Assembly: GCA_040509055.1 (NCBI GenBank)
Contig: JBEVLT010000218.1
Location: forward strand, 1 to 13,178
Length of the DNA stretch: 13,178 nt
Reading direction: 5' to 3'
Source of the DNA: JAJKIP01 sp040509055
GTDB taxonomy: Bacteria > Bacteroidota > Bacteroidia > Chitinophagales > Chitinophagaceae
Made by a program: the position numbers and the translations under genes. Of the stretch, positions 7,334 through 13,178 are shown in pieces. Below the pieces are notes generated by a model that saw only the letters and a list, made by a program, of their open reading frames with translations, was not told the origin of the DNA and did not search any database. Every line of letters begins with the position of its first letter. The stretch's first letter is position 1.

Positions 7334-8437
7334 ATGGACCAGGATCTGCTTTACCGCGTCGGGCTTACACTTGTGCCCCATATCGGCTGTGTGCATGCCA
7401 GGATACTGGCTGAGAAATACGGAACCATACAGGATGTATTCAGCGCGTCGCTGAAGGAACTGACCTCGCTGGAAGGCATCGGGCAGGTACGGGCCCGGAG
7501 CATCAAATCTTTCCGCGACTTTTCTGCCGCCGAGACCGAGATGCGCTTTTTTGAAAAATACCGGATCAACCCACTCTTTATCACCGACCCGCAATACCCG
7601 CAACGCCTGCTGAATTGCTACGATGCGCCCACGCTGCTGTATTACAAAGGCGAAGCCGATCTGAATCATCCAAAGATCGTGGCCATCGTAGGTACACGCA
7701 ACCACACGGAGTATGGCAGGCAGGCCACTGAAAAGCTGGTAAAGGAGCTGGCCGCACAGCAGGTGCTGATCGTAAGCGGGCTGGCCTTTGGTATAGATGC
7801 CGTAGCCCATAAGGCGGCCCTGAAAAACAACCTGCCGACGGCAGGCGTGCTGGCGCACGGGCTCGATCAGCTTTATCCCTCCCAGCATGCCGCGCTGGCG
7901 CGGGATATGGTCAAACACGGCGGCGGCCTGCTGACCGAGTTCCGCAGTGGCACCAATCCCGACAAGCACAATTTTCCTACGCGCAACCGCATCGTTTCCG
8001 GCATGAGCGATGCCACGGTGGTAATCGAAACAGGGGTGAAAGGCGGCAGCATGATCACGGCCGAACTGGCCAACGGCTACAACAGGGATGTGTTCGCATT
8101 TCCCGGCAAAACCACCGATCACAAAAGCGCCGGTTGCAACTACCTGATCCGCACCAACAAGGCCATCCTGCTCACAGAAGCGGGCGAACTGCTGGATGTG
8201 ATGAACTGGGCGGAAAAACCCAAAGTATCCGCCAAAAAGCAACGGGAAATTTTTATCGAGCTGACGGAAGATGAAAAGAAGATCATCACCATCCTGAAGG
8301 AAAAGGAGTACACGCCTATCGATGAGCTGAACCTGAAAAGCAACCTTAGCAGCAGCGCGGTAGCCGCCGCCGTGCTCAGTCTTGAATTGCAGGGTGTCAT
8401 CCTTTCCCTGCCCGGTAAATTGTACCAGCTGGCCTGA
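7334..8437 (+). CDS. dprA: DNA-processing protein DprA
   Basis: A cytosolic protein that binds incoming single-stranded DNA during natural transformation and loads RecA onto it. 367 residues in the usual three-part layout. An N-terminal SAM/helix-hairpin-helix-like region (about 1-65) contains LTSLEGIGQVRARSIKSF. The Rossmann-like DprA core (about 70-285) has VGTRNHTEYG from 119, SGLAFGIDAVAH from 148 (Asp155), the NFPTRNRIVSG motif from 213, and ETGVKGGSMITA. A C-terminal winged-helix domain (about 300-367) ends with the LELQGVILSLPGKLYQL signature. ATG 7334 is chosen over TTG 7328, since it restores the normal MDQDLLYRVGL start. The gap from the preceding gene is 56 bp with no terminator and no consensus promoter, so read-through from upstream is likely. 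All family motifs are intact. Presence of dprA alone does not prove competence, because the gene is nearly universal in bacteria. Confidence 0.96.
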   Translation: MDQDLLYRVGLTLVPHIGCVHARILAEKYGTIQDVFSASLKELTSLEGIGQVRARSIKSFRDFSAAETEMRFFEKYRINPLFITDPQYPQRLLNCYDAPTLLYYKGEADLNHPKIVAIVGTRNHTEYGRQATEKLVKELAAQQVLIVSGLAFGIDAVAHKAALKNNLPTAGVLAHGLDQLYPSQHAALARDMVKHGGGLLTEFRSGTNPDKHNFPTRNRIVSGMSDATVVIETGVKGGSMITAELANGYNRDVFAFPGKTTDHKSAGCNYLIRTNKAILLTEAGELLDVMNWAEKPKVSAKKQREIFIELTEDEKKIITILKEKEYTPIDELNLKSNLSSSAVAAAVLSLELQGVILSLPGKLYQLA

Positions 8438-8469
8438 GAGGAGCAACGAAGTGACTGATTTTGGTGTCA

Positions 8470-8487
8470 TTAACTGAGCTTTAACTG
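8470..8487 (+). repeat. Direct repeat TTAACTG in the cargo-gene promoter
   Basis: TTAACTG occurs at 8470-8476 and 8481-8487, 11 bp start to start, about one helical turn. The first copy covers the position expected for the -33 element of the promoter whose -7 element is at 8497-8504. It may be an activator or regulator site, or chance. Confidence 0.35.
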
Positions 8488-8504
8488 CATTTCATTTATT
8501 TTTG
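8474..8504 (+). promoter_or_regulatory. Promoter of the T9SS cargo gene, weak -33
   Basis: TATTTTTG at 8497-8504 is an exact match to the TAnnTTTG -7 element. The best-placed -33 is ACTG (8473-8476 region), 20 nt upstream, which matches TTTG poorly. The ATG at 8509 begins 4 nt after the -7 element, so the transcript should be leaderless or nearly so. Confidence 0.6.
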
Positions 8505-8508
8505 AGCG

Positions 8509-10536
8509 ATGTCCCTGAAACCTGCTGTTGCCTTACTACTGCTTTTTCTTTTTGGCCGCACCCTTGTGCTGGCACAGCCCTGCACCCAGCTGGGACAAAC
8601 ACCCTCCACCGCTTTCCCGGTCTGCGGCACCACCACCTTCAACCAGGTGAATGTGCCCATCTGCGCTACCAATGACCTGTTCGTCCCCGGCTGTTCGGGC
8701 ACGGGCAACCTGTACCAGAATAAAAACCCTTTTTTCTATAAATTCACCTGTTTTGTTTCCGGTACGCTTGGGTTCCTGATCACTCCTGCTGCCGCGAACG
8801 AAGATTACGATTGGCAGCTGTATGATATTACAGGCCATGATCCAAACGATATCTTCACCGATCCCACGCTGGTCGTCACCGGCAACTGGGCCGGTACATA
8901 CGGCGTGACCGGCGCTTCTGCATCGGGAGTCGGCCATATCCAGTGCGGCTCCACACCCTCGGACAATATGCCCACTTTTGCCCAGATGCCCAACCTCATT
9001 GCCGGGCATACCTACCTGCTGATGATCAGCCATTTTTCGGACACACAAAGTGGCTATGCGCTGTCGTTTGGCGGGGGCACCGGCGTGATCACCGATCCTG
9101 CCATCCCACATATGCAATCGGCGAAACCTGACTGCGACGGAAAGAAACTGACGCTGAAACTGAACAAAAAGATCCGGTGCAACACTCTTACACCTACAGG
9201 AAGCGAGTTCAGCATCTCCCCTGCTGTAACCACCGTCACCGGAGTGACGACCACCAGCTGTGCAGCGGGATTTGATTTCGATGAGATCACCATCACCCTG
9301 GCATCTGCCCTGCCCAACGGCAACTATGACCTGGTGATCAATAACGGCACTCCCGACGGGAATACCCTGCTGGATTATTGCGACAACTCCGTACCGGCCG
9401 GTGAAAAGATCAACTTCCAATACTTTATACCGGTGCCCATATTTGCCGACAGCGTTGGCAGGGTAGGCTGTGCACCGCAGGAAGTAAAGATCTATTTCCC
9501 CAAAAAGATAGACTGCAGCACCATCGCGGCCGATGGAAGCGATTTTGCGGTGACCGGTCCTGCCCCTGTAACGGTCATTGGCGCCAATGGTAATTGCGTA
9601 GATGGCAAAAGCGATGTCATCACCGTCAGGTTTGCCTCACCTGTGTATGTCAAAGGCACTTACCAGGTCATGCTAAAGGCCGGCACCGACGGCTCCACTG
9701 CCACCGACGAATGCGGTGTGGTGTTGCCCGTGCACTCCCGTCCGTTCACGGCCGTGGATACCGTATTCGCCGCCTTCACCTACAATATCGAATACGACTG
9801 CCGGTCCAATACCCTGCATTTCTCCCACAACGGCGCGCATGATGTAAACAACTGGACCTGGACCTTCAACGGCGATTCCATCGTTCATACCCAAACCCAT
9901 ACGATGGACTTCCCTTCATCGGGCGACAACACTGTGCAGCTGATCGTGAGCAACGGTATCTGCAGCGATACGGTCACCAATACCATTTCCTTCGACAACG
10001 AGGTAAAGGCCGCGTTTACCATGCCGCCGATCATTTGTCCCGAGGACCCGCTAAACGTAACCAATACCTGCACCGGACAGATAGACGCCTGGCGCTGGAG
10101 CTTCGATGCCATCAGCTCCAGCACGGCAGAACACCCCTTACCTGTTCTCTTTCCTCAAAACGACCGGGAAAGCTATTATACCATCAAGCTGGTAGCCATC
10201 AATCACACATTGGGCTGCAGCGACAGTGTGAAGCAAACGCTGCGTGTATTGAGCAACTGCTTTATCGCCGTCCCCACCGCCTTTACGCCCAATGGCGATG
10301 GGCTGAATGATTACCTGAGCCCTAACAATGCCTTCAAGGCCGACAACCTGCAGTTCAGCGTTTTCAACCGCTGGGGGCAGCTGGTATTCACTACCCGCAA
10401 CTGGCAGGAAAAATGGGACGGGAAGATAAAAGGCCTGCCGCAGGGCTCCGGCGTGTACGTATGGTTCCTGAGCTATACGCACCGCGATACGGGGCAGAAG
10501 GTGCTGCAGAAAGGTACCACCACCCTGATCCGGTAG
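8509..10536 (+). CDS. Cys-rich secreted protein with T9SS type B sorting domain
   Basis: 675 residues. A signal peptide (1-23, ending LVLAQ) is followed by a Cys-containing N-terminal region (about 24-195) that resembles a beta-sandwich adhesion or binding module; I cannot name it. Two tandem Ig-like (SbsA/Big_5-like) domains follow at about 197-307 and 309-415. Each carries four Cys at nearly identical spacing: 209/224/251/291 and 321/336/363/402. Two PKD-like domains follow (about 421-498 and 501-582, with WTWTFNGD and WRWSFDA cores). The C-terminus (about 585-675) is the CHU_C/gliding-motility type B sorting domain: AFTPNGDGLNDYLSP, FSVFNRWGQLVF, WDGKIKGLPQGSGVYVW. It should be exported by Sec, then carried across the outer membrane by the T9SS and released or attached outside the cell. 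The substrate or binding partner is unknown. It is preceded by its own -7 promoter element. Confidence 0.92.
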   Translation: MSLKPAVALLLLFLFGRTLVLAQPCTQLGQTPSTAFPVCGTTTFNQVNVPICATNDLFVPGCSGTGNLYQNKNPFFYKFTCFVSGTLGFLITPAAANEDYDWQLYDITGHDPNDIFTDPTLVVTGNWAGTYGVTGASASGVGHIQCGSTPSDNMPTFAQMPNLIAGHTYLLMISHFSDTQSGYALSFGGGTGVITDPAIPHMQSAKPDCDGKKLTLKLNKKIRCNTLTPTGSEFSISPAVTTVTGVTTTSCAAGFDFDEITITLASALPNGNYDLVINNGTPDGNTLLDYCDNSVPAGEKINFQYFIPVPIFADSVGRVGCAPQEVKIYFPKKIDCSTIAADGSDFAVTGPAPVTVIGANGNCVDGKSDVITVRFASPVYVKGTYQVMLKAGTDGSTATDECGVVLPVHSRPFTAVDTVFAAFTYNIEYDCRSNTLHFSHNGAHDVNNWTWTFNGDSIVHTQTHTMDFPSSGDNTVQLIVSNGICSDTVTNTISFDNEVKAAFTMPPIICPEDPLNVTNTCTGQIDAWRWSFDAISSSTAEHPLPVLFPQNDRESYYTIKLVAINHTLGCSDSVKQTLRVLSNCFIAVPTAFTPNGDGLNDYLSPNNAFKADNLQFSVFNRWGQLVFTTRNWQEKWDGKIKGLPQGSGVYVWFLSYTHRDTGQKVLQKGTTTLIR

Positions 10537-10569
10537 TCCTTTTGCGATCATAGCCGGTACCGCTCCCTG

Positions 10570-10582
10570 CAAATTTCATTTG
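10570..10582. repeat. Inverted repeat CAAAT-TTC-ATTTG overlapping guaB -33
   Basis: Perfect 5-bp arms around 3 nt, with the right arm containing the -33 TTTG (10579-10582) of the guaB promoter. A protein bound here would compete with sigma factor. It is short, so chance remains possible. Confidence 0.3.
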
Positions 10583-10611
10583 GTACATAATTCAGCACTG
10601 CCCTATCTTTG
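10579..10611 (+). promoter_or_regulatory. guaB promoter, Bacteroidetes type
   Basis: TTTG at 10579-10582, a 21-nt spacer, then TATCTTTG at 10604-10611. All fixed positions match the Bacteroidetes consensus. The ATG at 10615 starts 3 nt after the -7 element, so a 5' leader is essentially excluded. Confidence 0.75.
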
Positions 10612-10614
10612 CAC

Positions 10615-12132
10615 ATGGCAACAATAAATACTTCCTCTTCCGCCCGCTCTACCCGGCGATCTCCTGCCAAAGGCGAAAAATTTATCGGTGAAGGTTTAAC
10701 TTTTGATGACGTACTGCTGGTGCCCGGCTACAGCCAGGTATTGCCCCGCGATGTCGACATCCGCACCCGGCTGACCAGGGATATACAGCTGAATATTCCG
10801 CTGCTGTCTGCCGCCATGGATACGGTCACCGAAGCCTCCCTGGCCATGGCGCTGGCCCGCGAAGGAGGGCTGGGCATCCTGCACAAAAACATGAGCATTG
10901 AACGTCAGGCCGAGCAGGTACGCAAGGTGAAGCGCAGCGAAAGCGGCCTGATCCTCGACCCCATCACCCTGCAGAAAGATGCTACCATCGGCGATGCGCT
11001 GAAGCTGATGCGTGAGAACAAGATCGGCGGCATTCCCATTCTCGATAATAACCAAAAGCTGGTAGGCATCCTCACCAACCGCGATCTTCGCTTTGAAGGC
11101 AACCGCTTGCGCAAGGTCAGCGAAGTGATGACCTGCGAAAACCTGATCACTGCGCCGGAAGGCACCGACCTGAAAAAAGCGGAAACGATACTGCGCCAAT
11201 ACAAGATTGAAAAACTACCGGTGGTCAGTAAGTCCGGCAAACTAATCGGGCTGATCACCTACCGCGATATCCTGCAGCTCTATAGCTTTCCCAACGCCAT
11301 CAAAGACACTTATGGCCGCCTGCTGGTAGGGGCCGGCGTAGGTATTACCAAAGACATGCTGGACCGCGTAGCAGCACTGCAGCACGTCGGTGCAGACGTG
11401 ATCGCACTGGACAGCGCACACGGCCATAGCAAAGGTGTGATCTCCGCGCTGAAAGAAGTAAAAAAGAACTTTAAAAAGATGAACGTGATCGCCGGCAACG
11501 TAGGTACGGCGGCAGGCGCCAAAGCGCTGGCCGAAGCGGGCGCAGATGCCGTGAAAGTAGGTATCGGCCCGGGATCGATCTGTACCACACGCATCGTAGC
11601 CGGTGCCGGCGTGCCGCAGCTGACGGCCATCATGGAAGCGCACTCCGTACTGAAAGGAAAGAATATCCCGCTGATCGCCGATGGCGGCATCCGCTATACC
11701 GGCGATATGGTAAAGGCGCTGGCGGCAGGCGCCGACTGCGTGATGATGGGAAGCATCTTTGCCGGCACCGAAGAAAGCCCGGGAGAGACGATCATCTACG
11801 AAGGAAGAAAGTTCAAGCAATACCGCGGCATGGGCTCTATGGGCGCTATGGCTACCGGCAGCAGCGACCGCTATTTCCAGGACCCCGAAGATGATGTAAA
11901 GAAATTTGTACCCGAAGGCATCGAAGGCCGGGTGGCGTACAAAGGCTACCTGAAAGAAGTGGTGTATCAGTATACCGGCGGGCTGCGGGCCGGCATGGGC
12001 TATTGCGGTGCGGCCACTATCAATGAACTGAAAAATGCATCGTTTGTCAAGATCACCAATGCCGGCATGCGCGAAAGCCATGCGCATGATATCGAAATCA
12101 CCAAAGAAGCGCCGAACTACAGCCGGCAATAA
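10615..12132 (+). CDS. guaB: Inosine-5'-monophosphate dehydrogenase
   Basis: Oxidises IMP to XMP with NAD, the rate-limiting step of GMP synthesis. 505 residues with the standard layout: the (beta/alpha)8 barrel opens at GEGLTFDDVLLVPGYS, two CBS domains are inserted (about 112-230, including ILTNRDLRFEG and LITYRDILQLYS), then the barrel resumes. The catalytic Cys323 lies in GPGSICTTRIVAG. The phosphate and IMP loops DGGIRYTGDMVKALAAGA and GSIFAGTEESPGE are intact, and the flap with the Arg/Tyr pair is GIEGRVAYKG. ATG 10615 is preferred to the in-frame TTG at 10609, which lies inside the -7 promoter element. About 20 Ser/Arg/Lys-rich residues (MATINTSSSARSTRRSPAKG) precede the usual family start and look disordered. 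The gene ends at a strong terminator. There is no Shine-Dalgarno sequence. Confidence 0.97.
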   Translation: MATINTSSSARSTRRSPAKGEKFIGEGLTFDDVLLVPGYSQVLPRDVDIRTRLTRDIQLNIPLLSAAMDTVTEASLAMALAREGGLGILHKNMSIERQAEQVRKVKRSESGLILDPITLQKDATIGDALKLMRENKIGGIPILDNNQKLVGILTNRDLRFEGNRLRKVSEVMTCENLITAPEGTDLKKAETILRQYKIEKLPVVSKSGKLIGLITYRDILQLYSFPNAIKDTYGRLLVGAGVGITKDMLDRVAALQHVGADVIALDSAHGHSKGVISALKEVKKNFKKMNVIAGNVGTAAGAKALAEAGADAVKVGIGPGSICTTRIVAGAGVPQLTAIMEAHSVLKGKNIPLIADGGIRYTGDMVKALAAGADCVMMGSIFAGTEESPGETIIYEGRKFKQYRGMGSMGAMATGSSDRYFQDPEDDVKKFVPEGIEGRVAYKGYLKEVVYQYTGGLRAGMGYCGAATINELKNASFVKITNAGMRESHAHDIEITKEAPNYSRQ

Positions 12133-12140
12133 AATAACAG

Positions 12141-12178
12141 GAAGCGCCACCCGGTAAAAGAGTGGCGCTTCTTTTTTT
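12141..12178 (+). terminator. Intrinsic terminator after guaB
   Basis: A perfect 10-bp stem, GAAGCGCCAC (12141-12150) pairing with GTGGCGCTTC (12162-12171), has an 11-nt loop and is followed by seven T (12172-12178). It lies 8 bp after the guaB stop and ends 8 bp before the convergent tonB stop. On the minus strand the hairpin is followed by CTGTTATTTT, so it may also stop tonB transcripts, less efficiently. Confidence 0.93.
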
Positions 12179-12186
12179 AATCAACC

Positions 12187-13020
12187 TCATTCATTCATCA
12201 CTTCGAAGGTGATCGGTTGCCTTCGATAGGCTTTTACCGGTCTGCCGTTTTGAATGGCAGGTATCCACTTCGCTGCTTTCTTCAACACGCGGATCGCTTC
12301 CTGCTCCATGCCGTAACCCAGGTTGGTCAATGCCTTGATATCGCTTACCGATCCATCCACATCCACAACAAACTGCATCATGACCGTGTATCTTCCCTGC
12401 GGCGCATTATTGTTAATCGGCACATTTGCATCCAGGTATCGCCCGAGGAACTTATGCCAGTCGCCATTGAACCGGGCATCAACTTCCACCGGTATAAATT
12501 CGTCATTAGTTTTTTGATTCGTATCGTCAAAAAGACCTTTTCCGTCGCCCGGGCCCGGATCGGGCATTTGTATCCCGCCATCATCGGGGCCATCGCTTTT
12601 GATAAGGCCGATGCCGGCATTGGTTAACTCACTCTGTGCCGGCGGAGGGGAAGACGGGTCTTCGGTCACAATAAATGTCGTGAACTTCTCCACCCGTGGT
12701 TGTACATCCGGGACCGCTTTCTTTTCCGGCGCGGGTTCCGGCTGCCGCTTCTGTTCCGGTTCAGGCTCCTTTGGCTTATCCACTTCTATTTGCCGGATAA
12801 CGACCCCTTCCTTCGCCGTTTGTTTAACGATATCCGGCTTCAATGAACTGGCCAGTACGCTACCGGTAAATACAAGGGCTACGATGCCACCTGTCAGGAG
12901 AATTGCTTTTACAACACGGCTGGTGTATGTTCTGCGAAGATCATAAGCACCATACGTTTTGTTGCGCCCGTCAAAGAGCAGGTCCAGCCAATCGGCTGAA
13001 AGAATTTTGCTGGTTTCCAT
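12187..13020 (-). CDS. tonB: Energy transducer TonB
   Basis: Couples the inner-membrane proton-motive force (through ExbB/ExbD) to TonB-dependent outer-membrane transporters. 277 residues. The cytoplasmic N-terminus carries the Bacteroidetes TonB signature LLFDGRNKTYGAYDLRR (14-30), followed by one transmembrane helix (about 36-58). A periplasmic Pro/Glu/Lys-rich spacer comes next (about 80-105, KPKEPEPEQKRQPEPAPEKK), then a Gly/Asp/Pro-rich linker. The TonB C-terminal domain is at about 205-275, with YTVMMQFVVDVDGSVSDIKA, a helix EAIRVLKKAAKWIPA and the final strand RRQPITFEV. Many Bacteroidetes have several TonB paralogues, so the partner transporter cannot be inferred. No exbB or exbD is in the window. 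I find no consensus promoter in the A/T-rich upstream region on the minus strand. It converges on guaB across the shared terminator. Confidence 0.93.
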   Translation of the reverse strand: METSKILSADWLDLLFDGRNKTYGAYDLRRTYTSRVVKAILLTGGIVALVFTGSVLASSLKPDIVKQTAKEGVVIRQIEVDKPKEPEPEQKRQPEPAPEKKAVPDVQPRVEKFTTFIVTEDPSSPPPAQSELTNAGIGLIKSDGPDDGGIQMPDPGPGDGKGLFDDTNQKTNDEFIPVEVDARFNGDWHKFLGRYLDANVPINNNAPQGRYTVMMQFVVDVDGSVSDIKALTNLGYGMEQEAIRVLKKAAKWIPAIQNGRPVKAYRRQPITFEVMNE

Positions 13021-13070
13021 GGCTTAACATTTCACTATGAGATATAAAAAGACAATTATTACATAAGGGT

Positions 13071-13078
13071 TATTTTTG
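13071..13078 (+). promoter_or_regulatory. Candidate -7 element in tonB upstream region, plus strand
   Basis: TATTTTTG matches TAnnTTTG exactly. The surrounding 11-mer TTATTTTTGAG (13070-13080) is identical to that at the cargo-gene promoter. No -33 TTTG is seen about 20 nt upstream, and the region is A/T-rich, so this is tentative. It could drive the partial gene at the right edge. Confidence 0.3.
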
Positions 13079-13142
13079 AGTAAATAATTTTAGTTGTCAG
13101 ACATGAAGCCTTAAACAGCTTTATTTTTACCAAATCATTTCC

Positions 13143-13178
13143 TTGAAAAAACATACTCATCTCTTTATCGCACTTGCC
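13143..13178 (+). CDS. Possible start of an exported protein, cut by window edge
   Basis: The last 36 bases translate from TTG as MKKHTHLFIALA: a basic N-terminus followed by a hydrophobic run, as at the start of a Sec signal peptide. The frame is open back to 13107, with no ATG. It is divergent from tonB. Twelve codons are too few to be sure, and the TTG start is inferred only from the signal-peptide look. Confidence 0.35.
   Translation, partial: MKKHTHLFIALA

Noticed and set aside
7187..8470. 427-codon open frame on the minus strand opposite dprA
   Set aside because: It lies fully antisense to dprA, which has all family motifs. Its translation has no recognisable domain and reads like a complement-strand shadow.
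10551..10562. CGGTACCG palindrome after the cargo gene
   Set aside because: An 8-bp palindrome without a loop or T-run; likely chance.
10609..10614. TTG start two codons upstream for guaB
   Set aside because: The TTG overlaps the -7 promoter element, so it would not be within the transcript. ATG 10615 is the sensible start.
11242..12150. 302-codon minus-strand open frame opposite guaB
   Set aside because: Antisense to a well-conserved enzyme gene; its start lies inside the guaB terminator stem. No motif supports it.
1..13178. tRNA, rRNA, CRISPR arrays, insertion sequences, riboswitches, phage or defence genes
   Set aside because: No such structure or gene motif was seen. Intergenic regions are too short for most riboswitch classes, and all long frames are explained by envelope or housekeeping genes.

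Overview
The window looks like a chromosomal segment from a Bacteroidetes (Bacteroidota) bacterium, most likely in or near the family Chitinophagaceae. That placement is an inference from several points: a TonB with the N-terminal 'LLFDGRNKTYGAYDLRR' sequence, a secreted protein ending in a type IX secretion (T9SS) type B sorting domain, a TPR/PD40/OmpA protein, no Shine-Dalgarno sequences before the genes, and three promoters with the Bacteroidetes -7 element TAnnTTTG. No tRNA, rRNA, insertion sequence, CRISPR array or phage gene was found. Genes are tightly packed and no gene-free stretch reaches 300 bases.

Left part (1-3636): a plus-strand gene, cut by the window edge, encodes an uncharacterised exported protein. 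It converges, with only 2 bp between stop codons, on a two-gene minus-strand operon. That operon encodes a 274-residue porin-like outer-membrane barrel and, through an ATGA overlap, a 678-residue protein with an N-terminal helix-hairpin-helix region and a probable outer-membrane barrel.

Middle and right part (3724-12132): six plus-strand genes follow one another with gaps of 56-78 bp. They are folD (one-carbon folate metabolism), queE (7-deazaguanine/queuosine pathway), a PorE-like envelope protein, dprA (DNA processing in transformation), a Cys-rich T9SS cargo protein and guaB (GMP synthesis). The train ends at a strong intrinsic terminator (12141-12178). At least three of the six genes (folD, the cargo gene, guaB) have their own promoter placed so close to the ATG that the transcripts should be leaderless.

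Right edge: a minus-strand tonB converges on guaB and shares the terminator region. Divergent from tonB, the last 36 bases look like the start of another exported protein.

Most genes are housekeeping or common envelope genes of the phylum. I see no convincing new multi-gene system. The points most worth a second look are the leaderless promoter architecture, the duplicated four-cysteine module in the T9SS cargo, and the helix-hairpin-helix/outer-membrane-barrel fusion paired with a porin-like gene.
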